Shown here: positions 17,444 to 26,283 of the stretch, in pieces | Layout: every line of letters begins with the position of its first letter | Numbering within the stretch: the first letter of the stretch is position 1 | From: Carboxydocella thermautotrophica | Lineage (GTDB): Bacteria; Bacillota; GCA-003054495; Carboxydocellales; Carboxydocellaceae | Assembly (NCBI GenBank): GCA_003054495.1 | Contig: CP028514.1 | Coordinates: 2,000,001 to 2,064,000 of the forward strand | Reading direction: 5' to 3' | DNA: 64,000 nt | Program-made: the position numbers and the translations under genes | The notes under the pieces: model-generated | The model's database searches: none | What the model was told of the DNA's origin: nothing | What the model saw: only the letters and a program-made list of their open reading frames with translations

Positions 17444-18231
17444 TTTGTCATCTCCTCTCCATCTAGCTTGTAAGCTACAATAATCAAGTCTTTTGCTTTC
17501 AGCTCCTGATATGGTTTGCCCTGATAATCTCCATACAGCTCAATCCGGGTAAAACCCTGAGAACGAAAAACCGGTAGCAGTTCCCGGGCCAACCAGCCCC
17601 GCAGGCGGGTAGTCTCTACCTGTTGCTGCCAGGTCCCCCCCTGTTGCCTTAAGACCACCAAATTAAAATCCAGGTAGTTTTCCGGCAGGAAATCATAGAA
17701 GCGCAAAAAAAGCCTCTCTCCCTCCTGGGTTTTGCGGCTAACTGGAGCCAGAAAGCGCTCAGCCTCACTGAATATCCGCTGGTAGTTAAGCAGCTGGACC
17801 ACCGCTACTCCTCCAGATTTTAATACCAGAGCGAAATCCCCGATAGTCTGTTCCAGCTGGAGGCGCTCCAGCACATGCGGCAGGCTGTTTCCCAGGCATA
17901 AAAGAGCATCAAACTTCTCTTCCCCGAACTGGCGTGCCAGCTCACCAAGGCGCAGCTGATAAAACTTCAGGTTGGGCCAGCGTTCAGCCCTGGTACTGGC
18001 AATGGCCACCATTTCCGGACTGGCATCAGTACCAGTAACCTCCCAGCCCAGTTCCGCCAGGGCCAGACCATGGTTACCTGTGCCACAGGCAGCATCGATG
18101 ACCTTTTTGCCAGCCTGTTTTTGTAAAACGCCAGTAAGAAAAGGCAATTCCCAGGACAGCCGGGAAGGCCAGTCCACCATCAGATCATATTCCTCACTCA
18201 GGTTACGGTAGAAATCCTGCCGCTCTTGCAT
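17440..18231 (-). CDS. SAM-dependent methyltransferase (class I)
   Basis: The 263-residue protein has the Rossmann-type SAM site: motif I VIDAACGTGNHGLALAE at about 39-55, the acidic residue of motif II in VTGTDASPEM, and FDALLCLGNSLPH as motif IV/post-I. The substrate is unknown. It is coupled (four-base overlap) to the PCP_red-CGGC gene. A perfect CRP-like palindrome lies at about -41.5 of its predicted promoter, so anaerobic, CO or cAMP-type control is possible (inference). Confidence 0.8.
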   Translation of the reverse strand: MQERQDFYRNLSEEYDLMVDWPSRLSWELPFLTGVLQKQAGKKVIDAACGTGNHGLALAELGWEVTGTDASPEMVAIASTRAERWPNLKFYQLRLGELARQFGEEKFDALLCLGNSLPHVLERLQLEQTIGDFALVLKSGGVAVVQLLNYQRIFSEAERFLAPVSRKTQEGERLFLRFYDFLPENYLDFNLVVLRQQGGTWQQQVETTRLRGWLARELLPVFRSQGFTRIELYGDYQGKPYQELKAKDLIIVAYKLDGEEMTK

Positions 18232-18262
18232 GGGCTTTCACTCCTATCCGGTTACTAAGTTC

Positions 18263-18305
18263 ATTATACCGCTGTGGCTGTCATTAGTATGTGACCGCTC
18301 TCACA
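18263..18305 (-). promoter_or_regulatory. Promoter with perfect CRP/FNR-family palindrome
   Basis: The sequence TGTGA-CCGCTC-TCACA (18290-18305) is the exact CRP-type consensus TGTGA-N6-TCACA. On the minus strand TATAAT lies at 18263-18268, putting the palindrome centre near -41.5 of the inferred transcription start, the class II activator position. No good -35 hexamer is seen, as expected for activator dependence. It drives the methyltransferase/CGGC operon. Confidence 0.65.
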
Positions 18306-18306
18306 G

Positions 18307-18330
18307 AAAAAAAACCGGCTGAAGCCGGTT
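18307..18330 (-). terminator. Terminator of folC-rex
   Basis: On the minus strand AACCGGCT-TC-AGCCGGTT is followed by TTTTTT, directly after the rex stop codon. Confidence 0.88.
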
Positions 18331-18331
18331 T

Positions 18332-18973
18332 CTATAACAAGCCATTTTCCCGCATACAGAGATTGAAGGTCAGAATCTCCAGGGTAACGGCCAGATCAAT
18401 ATTGCGAATTTCCACTGCATCCGGAACCATCAGCGCTTTCGGGGCGAAATTCATAATCGCCTTAATCCCTGCTTTTACCAGCAAGTCAGCCACATCCTGG
18501 GCGATGGTGGCCGGAACAGCAATAACACCAATGGCAGCATTTTTCTTAGCGATTGTCTCTGGCAATTCCTCCATGGACTGCACCACCATGTCGCCAATGG
18601 TTTTACCGATTTTGTTAGGGTCATTATCGAAGATACCGACAATTTTAAAGCCCCGTTCCCGAAAACCCCTGTAACTGACCAGAGCCGTACCCAGATTACC
18701 TGCCCCTACTACCACTACTGGCCATTCCCGGGACAAACCCAGGATTTTCAGGGTATGATGCAGGAGATCCTTGACATTATAGCCTACACCCCTGGTACCA
18801 AATTCCCCGAAATAGGCCAGGTCTTTCCGGACCTGGGCCGGGCTCACTCCTACCCCTTCTGCTATCTCCCCGGAAGAAATGGTGACAATCCCCTTTTTGT
18901 CCGCCTGTTCCAGAAAACGAGAATAAACCGACAAACGAATAATAGTAGCCTCTGGTATCTTAAATACTTTCAA
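18332..18973 (-). CDS. rex: Rex, NADH/NAD+-sensing transcriptional repressor
   Basis: The 213-residue protein has an N-terminal winged helix ([25 protein letters not shown], near 35-60) and a Rossmann domain with [17 protein letters not shown]. Rex represses fermentative and respiratory genes when NADH is low relative to NAD+. Its frame starts at TTG 18973, overlapping the folC stop by 14 bases, with GGGGGG upstream. Pairing with folC is unusual but clear here. No Rex operator was found beside it. Confidence 0.95.
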   Translation of the reverse strand: MKVFKIPEATIIRLSVYSRFLEQADKKGIVTISSGEIAEGVGVSPAQVRKDLAYFGEFGTRGVGYNVKDLLHHTLKILGLSREWPVVVVGAGNLGTALVSYRGFRERGFKIVGIFDNDPNKIGKTIGDMVVQSMEELPETIAKKNAAIGVIAVPATIAQDVADLLVKAGIKAIMNFAPKALMVPDAVEIRNIDLAVTLEILTFNLCMRENGLL

Positions 18974-20285
18974 CCCCGGCGCCCCCCTTTGACAATTTTT
19001 TTAACAAATAGGAGCGAGCATCAGCTATCATATACAGAGAACCAGTGATTAGTAAAGCCTGTTGTGCATCAGTGATGGCCAACCCTCGCTCTATCGCCTT
19101 TTCCACCTGTTCATATAATTCCACTCGCTTGTCCGGCAGATACTGTCTGGCCACAGCAGCCAGTGCCTGCCAGTCCCCGGCCCGGTAGCTATTGGGCCGG
19201 GTGATGATGAGATGCTGGATACAGGGTGCCAGTAAAGCCAGCACTTTTTCCCTTTCCTTGTCAGCCAGCATCCCCAGAACCAGATTAAGCCTCCGCCCGG
19301 CAGTAACCAGCGGCAAGGCTTCCGCCAGCGCCTGAGCCCCGGCCAGGTTGTGGGCTCCGTCCAGAATCACCAGCGGTTGCTGGCTGATGATTTCCAGGCG
19401 GCCCGGCCAGCGGGTTTCCGCCAGGCCCGAGCGCAAATGTTCCCCCCGCCATTCTGCCCCCCGCTCCCGCAGGTGCAAGAGGGCCGCTACCGCCAGGGCA
19501 GCATTAGCAGCCTGATGGGCGCCCAGTAAAGGTACCTGGATGAAATATTCTCCCCGGGGTGTCTGTACCCGACAGGCTGTGCCGGTAGCACTCAGGTCAA
19601 TGTCCCTGACCTGGATTTCCTGTCCCAGAGACCAGAGAGGAGCTGATAACTCCCGGGCCCTGGTCTGGATGATCTCCAGAGCCGTACCGCTGGCCCCTGT
19701 CACTACCGGGCACCCGGGCTTGATGATGCCCGCCTTGGCCCGGGCTATATCGGCAATGGTGGGCCCCAGATAATCCATGTGATCCATGCCCACATTGGTG
19801 ATGACCACTACTTCCGGCCTAACCACATTGGTGGAGTCGATTTCTCCTCCCAGGCCTACTTCCAGTACCAGCCAGTCCACCTGCTGCCGGGCAAACCAGA
19901 GGAAGGCCAGCGCAGTGCTGACTTCAAACTCCGTGGGTGCTTCCATCCCATCTGCCACCATTTGCTCCAGCACAGGTCGTAGCCCGGTAATCAGCCGGGC
20001 TACCTCTTCTTCAGCAATAGCCTGGCCATTAATACGATAGCGCTCCGTATAGCTATGCAGGTGGGGACTGGTAAATAAGCCGGTTCTGTAACCTGCGGCC
20101 CGCAATACCGAGGCTATCATGGCTGCCGTTGAACCCTTCCCATTGGTACCACCGATATGGACTACCTTCAGGCCATCCTGGGGATTACCCAAACGGCGTA
20201 AAAGTTCCTGAATGCGCTCCAGCCCCAGATTGATGCCAAATTTTGTCTGTTGAGCCAGATAGTCCAAAGCCTCCTGATAGTTCAT
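18960..20285 (-). CDS. folC: Folylpolyglutamate synthase/dihydrofolate synthase
   Basis: The 441-residue Mur-ligase family enzyme has the ATP loop [16 protein letters not shown] at about 44-59, the folate-binding [17 protein letters not shown] stretch, and the C-terminal domain with [14 protein letters not shown]. It adds glutamates to folates, which matters for one-carbon and acetyl-CoA pathway cofactors. ATG 20285 opens the frame. It shares a transcript with rex. Confidence 0.95.
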   Translation of the reverse strand: MNYQEALDYLAQQTKFGINLGLERIQELLRRLGNPQDGLKVVHIGGTNGKGSTAAMIASVLRAAGYRTGLFTSPHLHSYTERYRINGQAIAEEEVARLITGLRPVLEQMVADGMEAPTEFEVSTALAFLWFARQQVDWLVLEVGLGGEIDSTNVVRPEVVVITNVGMDHMDYLGPTIADIARAKAGIIKPGCPVVTGASGTALEIIQTRARELSAPLWSLGQEIQVRDIDLSATGTACRVQTPRGEYFIQVPLLGAHQAANAALAVAALLHLRERGAEWRGEHLRSGLAETRWPGRLEIISQQPLVILDGAHNLAGAQALAEALPLVTAGRRLNLVLGMLADKEREKVLALLAPCIQHLIITRPNSYRAGDWQALAAVARQYLPDKRVELYEQVEKAIERGLAITDAQQALLITGSLYMIADARSYLLKKLSKGGAGVESI

Positions 20286-20344
20286 GCTTCTGCTCCTTGT
20301 ATTTGAAATTCACATTCACTTACTTTAACATTAACTGAAAATTT

Positions 20345-21418
20345 TTAAAATGGCAAGAGGGGAAATATATGAATGTTATTTTTTTTCAAACTCAGCCGCT
20401 GCTGCCGCCGGGTAGCCAGTTCCAGGCGGTTATAAACATGGCGGGGTAAATCAATAAGCATCCTCTCTGTGGCCTGATTTGGACAACCAATTTCCACCCA
20501 GAGCAAATAGGTGGTACCCCGGGCCATCTCCTCCACAATGGTCCCTTCCACTATATTTTCCCCCAGATTGGCGGATAGCTGGCGTTCCGGCCGTACCAGC
20601 ATCACATTTTCCGGCCTGATGCCGAATTTCAACATTTGACCTGCCGTCACCGGCCAATTTCCTGTCACCCGCAGTTGCCAGCCCTGCCAGTTAAGAACGG
20701 TCTCCGTTTCACTGTGGGCTTCAACCAGTGCCGGGAAGAGGTTGCTCATACCAACGAAGCGGGCAATCTCCTCTGTAACGGGATGCTGAAAGACTTCCTC
20801 CTTGCTGCCGACCTGAACCAGTTTGCCCTGGTTGATAATACCAATCCGCTCAGCCAGCACATAAGCCTCGGTGAAATCATGACAAACATGAATGACGGTC
20901 AGGTGCTGTTCCCGTTGCAACCTTTTCAGTAATAGCCAGAACTCGGCCCGGGTCTGGGGATCCAGTGCCGCCAGCGGTTCATCCAGCAGTAAAATCCGGC
21001 TACCCGCCGCCAGGGCACGGGCCAGGGCTACCCGCTGTCTTTCCCCTCCACTCAAGCGCAGGGGATAGCGGTCCAGCAAGCAGGTTATTCCCAGCCTTTC
21101 TGCCCAGTAATAGGCCTCCTCCCGGGATGCGGCAAAAGCGATATTTTCCCGACAGGTTAAATGGGGAAAAAGGGCATAATCCTGGGGTACATAGGCAATC
21201 TGTCGCTTCTCCGGTGGCAGGCCGCTGACATCCCGCTCCTGCAAAAAAACGCGCCCTGTTTCCGGCAACTGCAACCCGGCAATGGTTTCCAGCAAGACGG
21301 TTTTACCCTGTCCCGAGGGACCCAGCAAAACAAAATACTCGCCCCTGTGAACATGAAGTCCAGGCACTTCCAGGCGGAATTTGCCCCGGGTTACCCGGAT
21401 ATTTTCCAGTCTAATCAC
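20345..21418 (-). CDS. modC: Molybdate/tungstate ABC transporter ATPase
   Basis: This 357-residue ATPase has Walker A GPSGQGKT at about 33-40, Q-loop region YVPQDYALFPH, signature LSGGERQRVALARAL and Walker B ILLLDEPLAALD. A C-terminal extension of about 120 residues (from near 235) looks like the TOBE-type regulatory domain of molybdate and related importers. The start is GTG 21418, overlapping modB by eight bases. The choice of molybdate rather than tungstate cannot be made from the sequence. Confidence 0.85.
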   Translation of the reverse strand: MIRLENIRVTRGKFRLEVPGLHVHRGEYFVLLGPSGQGKTVLLETIAGLQLPETGRVFLQERDVSGLPPEKRQIAYVPQDYALFPHLTCRENIAFAASREEAYYWAERLGITCLLDRYPLRLSGGERQRVALARALAAGSRILLLDEPLAALDPQTRAEFWLLLKRLQREQHLTVIHVCHDFTEAYVLAERIGIINQGKLVQVGSKEEVFQHPVTEEIARFVGMSNLFPALVEAHSETETVLNWQGWQLRVTGNWPVTAGQMLKFGIRPENVMLVRPERQLSANLGENIVEGTIVEEMARGTTYLLWVEIGCPNQATERMLIDLPRHVYNRLELATRRQQRLSLKKNNIHIFPLLPF

Positions 21419-22199
21419 TGTTTTCCCTCCCTATCCCGGCTGCCAGTCGCAACAACCAGAGGGCCAGAAGCGCCAGGAAGATTAGAATCAGGGCCAGTGC
21501 CACTGTTTGATCTATATCCACTGAAGATAGACTGAGATAAATAGCGGTAGGCAAAACTTCCGTCTTAAACCGGGTAGCACCGGCAAAGGTAACAGTAGCC
21601 CCGAATTCCCCCAGGGCTCTGGCCCAGGTGATCACAGTGGTGGCCAGGATGCCCGGCCGGGCCAGGGGCAGGGTTACCCGCCGGAAAACCTGCCCGCTAT
21701 TACAGCCCAGGGTACGGGCCACCTGTTCCAGACGAGGATCGATAGTCTCAAAGGTGGTTTTCAATAAGCGCAAGGCGTAGGTTGCTACCACCGTAAACTG
21801 GGCCAGAATGACACCTCCAGCAGTAAAAACCGGGGAAAGGCCCATGCCCTCCAGCCATCGCCCCAGGGGGCTACGGAAGAAGAGAAGCAGGGCAACACCT
21901 CCCACAATGGGAGGTAGTACCAGGGGCAGATCCAGAAATGTTTCCAGCAAGCTACGGCCGGGAAATTGCCGGCGAGCCAGAAAATAAGCTGCAGGCAAAG
22001 CCAGAACTAGGCTTATGATGGTGGTAGTTGTAGCTGTCAGCAAACTGAGGCGAACGGCGAACAGCACTTCAGGGGAAAGAAAAGCCTGAACCAGGGCTGC
22101 CGGCCGGATATTGAAGGCAATCGCCCCCAGCAAGGCAGCCACAAAAAAGAGGTAGAACAGCAGATTAATTCTGGCTACTCGCTCAAAGCTGTCTCTCAA
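21411..22199 (-). CDS. modB: Molybdate/tungstate ABC transporter permease
   Basis: The 262-residue permease has about six membrane helices and the cytoplasmic EAA loop as ARTLGCNSGQVFRRVTLPLA near 180-200. ARALGEFGATVTFAG shortly after is typical of ModB/CysT-type permeases. It starts with TTG 22199 inside the modA stop region (TTTTGAGAG), so modA and modB are translationally coupled. Confidence 0.88.
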   Translation of the reverse strand: MRDSFERVARINLLFYLFFVAALLGAIAFNIRPAALVQAFLSPEVLFAVRLSLLTATTTTIISLVLALPAAYFLARRQFPGRSLLETFLDLPLVLPPIVGGVALLLFFRSPLGRWLEGMGLSPVFTAGGVILAQFTVVATYALRLLKTTFETIDPRLEQVARTLGCNSGQVFRRVTLPLARPGILATTVITWARALGEFGATVTFAGATRFKTEVLPTAIYLSLSSVDIDQTVALALILIFLALLALWLLRLAAGIGRENSD

Positions 22200-22990
22200 A
22201 ATTTCACTTCCTTCTCATCTACCGCATAACCATGTTTTCGGAAGATTTCCTTTCCCCGTTCTGAGGTGAGGAAATCAATAAATTTCTGTGCTGTTTCCGG
22301 CTGCTGGCTGAAGCGGCTGATAGCCACCGGAATATTGCCGATCTTGACCAGCTGTTCTTTTGGCAGGGGAATTACTTCCAGTTTCTCGGGATTCCAGTTA
22401 TCAAATACCGTCCAGCCGATAACTGCATCTACCTGGTTTAAAGCAGCAACCGTTGCGGTATCCTCACAGCTTTTAGGAGTAACGACGATGTTTTTTTCGA
22501 TGGCAGCCGTCAGCCCGTTTTTGGCAAAAATATCCTTAGCATACAGGCCTAAACAGACGGTTTTCGGTTCGGCAATGCCCACTTTCACACCCGGCCGCGC
22601 CAGGTCCGCCAGGGTCTTGATGCCTTTAGGGTTGCCTTTGGGCACTACAATGGCTGGAACCAGGTAGGCGACAATTTTTCTGCTTTCCGGTTTGACTGCC
22701 TGTTTGGTTTCTGCTATATCCATAAAATCATGGGAGCCCGGGATGTAAAGGTCACCCTTTTGGGCCAGCAACATCTGGGATAACATGGTACCAGAACCAC
22801 CATAACTGGCCTGCACCGGGATACCGGTCCGGGCAGTAAAGGCCTGGATCACTTCTTCCAGGGGCGGTTTTACCGCTGAGCCGGCAAAAATGGTCAGGGG
22901 CTCTTTTGCCTTTTGAGCTGCGGTACAGCCAGTTAGGATGCCGGCCAGTAACATTAACACCAGGAGCAAAACGGTTTTTCTTGATTGCAT
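22196..22990 (-). CDS. modA: Molybdate/tungstate-binding lipoprotein
   Basis: The 264-residue protein has a lipoprotein signal (hydrophobic 8-20, lipobox LTGC at about 19-22) and a ModA-type type II binding fold: FAGSAVKPPLEEV near the mature N-terminus, SYGGSGTM, PGSHDFMD, and IGWTVFDNW near 190. It captures oxyanions for ModBC. The gene lies directly behind a structured leader RNA with an intrinsic terminator. It probably supplies the cofactor metal for the molybdopterin enzyme encoded at 29-32 kb. Confidence 0.88.
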   Translation of the reverse strand: MQSRKTVLLLVLMLLAGILTGCTAAQKAKEPLTIFAGSAVKPPLEEVIQAFTARTGIPVQASYGGSGTMLSQMLLAQKGDLYIPGSHDFMDIAETKQAVKPESRKIVAYLVPAIVVPKGNPKGIKTLADLARPGVKVGIAEPKTVCLGLYAKDIFAKNGLTAAIEKNIVVTPKSCEDTATVAALNQVDAVIGWTVFDNWNPEKLEVIPLPKEQLVKIGNIPVAISRFSQQPETAQKFIDFLTSERGKEIFRKHGYAVDEKEVKF

Positions 22991-23017
22991 ACTCTAACCT
23001 CCTTGTCCTTTTGCGCT

Positions 23018-23176
23018 AAATAAAAAGACACTTTTCCCCCTGTTGAAAAGAAAAGTGTCCAAACGAAACTCCTTTCCAAACAGGGGAGGCAGTCAGGTTT
23101 CCCCGGCTACCCCGGACCGGCAAGCGGTCGTCCCGGCGCCATAGCTTTCAGCCTTAGGCTTTCCGGGCTCGGAGTT
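23018..23176 (-). ncRNA. Structured leader RNA of modABC (candidate Moco/Tuco-type riboswitch) with terminator
   Basis: On the minus strand AACTCC (23176-23171) can pair with GGAGTT (23072-23067), closing about 110 nt that hold further helices: CCCGG with CCGGG, GCC-TAA-GGC, and GACCG-CTTGC-CGGTC. It is followed by a terminator: GACACTTTTC pairs with GAAAAGTGTC (23059-23027) and TTTTTATTT follows. The modA ATG comes 28 bp later behind AAGGAGG. This aptamer-plus-terminator layout ahead of a molybdate transporter suggests a molybdenum- or tungsten-cofactor riboswitch. I did not confirm the family match, so the ligand is inference. Confidence 0.62.
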
Positions 23177-23230
23177 ATTTATTTATTTTCTTTGCCTGTG
23201 TATTTTCGACAGAAAAACACATTTTCCTGC

Positions 23231-24202
23231 TTAAGCTGTGAAAGTGAAATTTATTTCTTGCAGCAGGTTCTGTTTTTTGATACAGGCAGGGCATTTTCCT
23301 TCCCTGGTCGAGGATATCACCTGGCCGCAAACCTGACAGTATATTACTGGTATTTCCTTTAATATTATCGGTTTTATTCTCTCCTTCCATGATCCGGGCT
23401 GCCAGCTTAACGCCCGCACAGGACAGAGACCGCTACATACATGACAATCCCGGCATTTACTCCCCTGCCACAATAGCCGTCTGGTTTTACCATCCACTTC
23501 ACTAAAAAAGGCTTGCTGTGGACAGACCCGGATACAAACACCACACTGATCACATTTACCGGGATCAACTGCCAGTATCTCCGCACTGCGTTGCCAGGCC
23601 GCTTCCGGTAATCGGGGTAACAGGTTGGACCAGCTGGGACGGGGCTTGTTTTCCCCGGAGTCCTTCAGTACCTGTTCCACCTTTTCCAGCAGTTTCAGGC
23701 TAAGCCAAGAAAAAAGCGCCCGTCGACCCAGTTTTTTCTCTTTCGGTGAAATTTTAAACTGACACCGTTCCTGCCAGCCCGTAGCCCTTAACCAGTCTTT
23801 AACCTGCTGCCGGGTTTTCTCCGCATAGATACGCCAGTTGGAGCAGGCACAGCTTTCACAATCGCCGCAATGTATCTCCAGTCTTTCTTCTCCGTGTTTT
23901 TCCAGCCAGTCTAAAATTTCCTCGACAGTAAGCACTGCTAGACAGGGTATATTAATAGCCCCCTCGACAGGTCCCGTTTCCTGACAGGCCAACACCGGGG
24001 CCTGCAGCCAGGCTGAACCGCTGGCTGCAGCGGTGGGACACTGGGCCCGGCAGAAACCGCAATTTTGACAACCCTGCTTTTCGACCACCGGCAAGCCATT
24101 TACTAACTGAATCGCCTGACCAGGGCAGTTTTCCAGACACACCCGGCAAGCCTGATTGCGATATCGGCGCAAACATTTTCCTGAATCAATTTGTGCCGGC
24201 AT
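23231..24202 (-). CDS. Multi-cluster ferredoxin-like iron-sulfur protein
   Basis: This 323-residue protein has two ferredoxin-like halves joined by a basic linker. The first has a cysteine set beginning CLRRYRNQACRVCLENCP and then CQNCGFCRAQCP; the middle has CGDCESCAC; the second half has CDQCGVCIRVCP and CRDCHVCSGLCP; a CQVCG...CPAC zinc-ribbon-like tail ends it. Four or more [4Fe-4S] clusters are likely. No signal peptide is visible, so it should work in the cytoplasm. It follows the two-component regulator by 13 bp and is probably the last gene of the respiratory cluster. Its role as maturation or electron-transfer partner is inference. Confidence 0.8.
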   Translation of the reverse strand: MPAQIDSGKCLRRYRNQACRVCLENCPGQAIQLVNGLPVVEKQGCQNCGFCRAQCPTAAASGSAWLQAPVLACQETGPVEGAINIPCLAVLTVEEILDWLEKHGEERLEIHCGDCESCACSNWRIYAEKTRQQVKDWLRATGWQERCQFKISPKEKKLGRRALFSWLSLKLLEKVEQVLKDSGENKPRPSWSNLLPRLPEAAWQRSAEILAVDPGKCDQCGVCIRVCPQQAFFSEVDGKTRRLLWQGSKCRDCHVCSGLCPVRALSWQPGSWKERIKPIILKEIPVIYCQVCGQVISSTREGKCPACIKKQNLLQEINFTFTA

Positions 24203-24215
24203 ACTCTCACTCCTA

Positions 24216-24854
24216 TCAAGGGCTAATCCCCAGTTCCCGGGCTGCGCGAACCAGTTCAGACCGCCCTTTTGCCCGCAGTTTTTCTTTCAGTTTAGCTTTA
24301 TATACTTCCACTGTTTTTACACTGATGAAAAGCTGGTCGGCAATTTCTTTGTTGGTATAGCCCCGGGCGATCAAAGCCAGGACTTCTCTTTCCCGTTCGG
24401 TTAAAAGAGGATCTTTCCGTTCTTTCTCCGGTTTGCGACCCGCTAGTTCTTTCAGCAAAAACCCAGCAATAGCCGGATCAACAAAAATTTTGCCTTCATA
24501 AACACTGCGAATAGCTGAAAGCAGCTCAATATCAGCTGCCTTTTTCAGCAGATAGCCATGAGCTCCGGCCTGTAACACCCTCTTTACATACCCTTCATCT
24601 TCATGCATAGTCAGGACAAGCACCCGGCACGCAGGATTCAACTTCGACAACTGCTCTACCAGCGCAATCCCGCCCATACCTGGCATGCTCAAATCAACCA
24701 GGGCTAGATCAAAATCCAGGGTTAAGGCCAAATCCAGAGCTTCTTCTGCCGTAGCTGCTTCACCAACTACTAGCATATCCTTTTGAGCTCCAATTAACAT
24801 TTTTAAACCCGAGCGCAATACAGCATGATCATCTACCAGTAAAATTTTAATCAT
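24216..24854 (-). CDS. NarL/LuxR-family response regulator
   Basis: The 212-residue regulator has a receiver domain with acidic pocket DD at 8-9, phosphoacceptor Asp54 (ALVDLSMPGM) and the conserved Lys near 105. A C-terminal LuxR-type HTH starts at about 145 with LTEREREVLALIARGYTNKEIA. It overlaps the histidine kinase gene by eight bases, making a cognate pair. It likely activates the oxidoreductase/cytochrome operon upstream, by genomic context. Confidence 0.92.
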   Translation of the reverse strand: MIKILLVDDHAVLRSGLKMLIGAQKDMLVVGEAATAEEALDLALTLDFDLALVDLSMPGMGGIALVEQLSKLNPACRVLVLTMHEDEGYVKRVLQAGAHGYLLKKAADIELLSAIRSVYEGKIFVDPAIAGFLLKELAGRKPEKERKDPLLTEREREVLALIARGYTNKEIADQLFISVKTVEVYKAKLKEKLRAKGRSELVRAARELGISP

Positions 24855-26283
24855 TTACCTCGCTCCCCTCCAACAGCGGCAAGCGGAGATATATACTACA
24901 CCCCTGTCCCGGCTCAGTCTCAATTTGAAATTCTCCCCCCAGCAGTGTAGCTCTTTCCTGCATACCAAACAGCCCTAGTTTTTTCTTGAAGATATTGTTT
25001 TCCAGAGCTTCATCCAGACAAAAACCCTGGCCATCATCTTCGATTATTACTTTCAATTGTTTTTCTTCCCGCCTAACAACGATACTGACATTTTCAGCCT
25101 GTGCATGTTTGGCGATATTGGTCAGAGCTTCCTGGATAATTCTGTAAACAGCTGTTTCTATATGAATCGGTAGCCTTTTATCCAGCCCATCGATGAGCAG
25201 GTCAACATCAATCCGGTGTCTCTCCCCCCATTGTTTAAGATAAAATTTAAGCCCTTCCTCCAGTCCCAGATCATCCAGAACGCTGGGTCTCAATTCTAAC
25301 GCCAGAGAGCGCAACTCGTCCAGGACATTATCAGTCATTCCCAGAATTTCCGCCAAATACTGAAGATGTTCCGGTTCTTTTTCCTGCTGATAAAAAGTGC
25401 GTAATGCTACTTTCAAGGATGTCAGGCTCTGACTGGCCTGATCATGTAACTCCCGGGCGATCCGTTTCCGCTCTTCTTCCTGAGCTGCAATTAGTTTGGC
25501 CAGTAATTGCTGACGGATAATTTCTTTTTGGCGCAATTCCTCGCTATATTGTTGTAGTTGTAGCTGGTTTTGCCGAATTTTGGCCACCATCTCATTGAAA
25601 GCCGCAGTAAGACTGGCCAGGTCATCACCGCTGTTTTCTACCGGTACCTGAATGGCCAAATTACCTGCTGCCACTTCCTGGGTAGCGTGTACCAGGCGCT
25701 TTAAGGGTTTGGTAACCACCCCGGTTAGCCAGATCGCCATTAATATCCCAAAAAAGCTCACTCCACCGGTAGTCAACAAAAGCCGGCTGCTGACATGTTT
25801 TAGGCCTTCCTGCAGATAATATTCTGTCATACCAACCCTTACCCAGCCTGCGCTTCCTTCCAGAATAGGGATGGCAATGTCTTTAATCAATCCGTCCGGA
25901 CTGGAAAAAACCACGATATTTTTTTCCTGCCCTGGTCGAATAGAGTTTATATTCCTTAAACCTGCCGGCAGGCGACGGCCAAAGGTGCTGTGTACCAGAT
26001 TACCTTTCTGATCAAAGACCAGAATGTACTTAATGTCCTGGTTATTCTGGCGTGTATCTTTTAACAGCTCATCCAGAGCATAGAGATTACGGGTAAAAAG
26101 CAAATCAGCACTGCGGGCGGCCAGGTCCCTGCCGATGGAAATCCCCCGCTGGGTTAATTGCTGCCCCATTATTTTATGCAGGGTCATCTGCACATCAAAA
26201 AAGGCAAAAACAGCAGTAAGAAAAATCAGGGCAATGATCATGATAATTATTTTACCGGACAGACTGATTTTTTTAATATCCAT
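24847..26283 (-). CDS. Sensor histidine kinase (NarX-like, HAMP-HisKA_3)
   Basis: This 478-residue kinase has membrane helices at about 10-30 and 168-190 around an extracytoplasmic sensor, a HAMP linker (about 191-245), and a HisKA_3 segment with His280 in IARELHDQASQ. The HATPase_c domain follows (IEDDGQGF). The short sensor and the overlap with the adjoining PhnD-like lipoprotein gene suggest that the binding protein presents a ligand to the kinase, as in three-component systems such as AioX-AioS-AioR. The base composition of 24.2-27.2 kb looks AT-richer than its surroundings by eye. Confidence 0.9.
   Translation of the reverse strand: MDIKKISLSGKIIIMIIALIFLTAVFAFFDVQMTLHKIMGQQLTQRGISIGRDLAARSADLLFTRNLYALDELLKDTRQNNQDIKYILVFDQKGNLVHSTFGRRLPAGLRNINSIRPGQEKNIVVFSSPDGLIKDIAIPILEGSAGWVRVGMTEYYLQEGLKHVSSRLLLTTGGVSFFGILMAIWLTGVVTKPLKRLVHATQEVAAGNLAIQVPVENSGDDLASLTAAFNEMVAKIRQNQLQLQQYSEELRQKEIIRQQLLAKLIAAQEEERKRIARELHDQASQSLTSLKVALRTFYQQEKEPEHLQYLAEILGMTDNVLDELRSLALELRPSVLDDLGLEEGLKFYLKQWGERHRIDVDLLIDGLDKRLPIHIETAVYRIIQEALTNIAKHAQAENVSIVVRREEKQLKVIIEDDGQGFCLDEALENNIFKKKLGLFGMQERATLLGGEFQIETEPGQGCSIYLRLPLLEGSEVND

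Noticed and set aside
20286-20344. Possible Rex operator upstream of folC-rex
   Set aside because: The TGTGAATTTCAAATACA stretch does not match the Rex consensus TTGTGAA-N4-TTCACAA closely enough.
23018-23176. c-di-GMP-I riboswitch as identity of the modABC leader
   Set aside because: The conserved GEMM start (CACGCACAGGGCAAACC-like) is not seen; transporter context favours a cofactor sensor.
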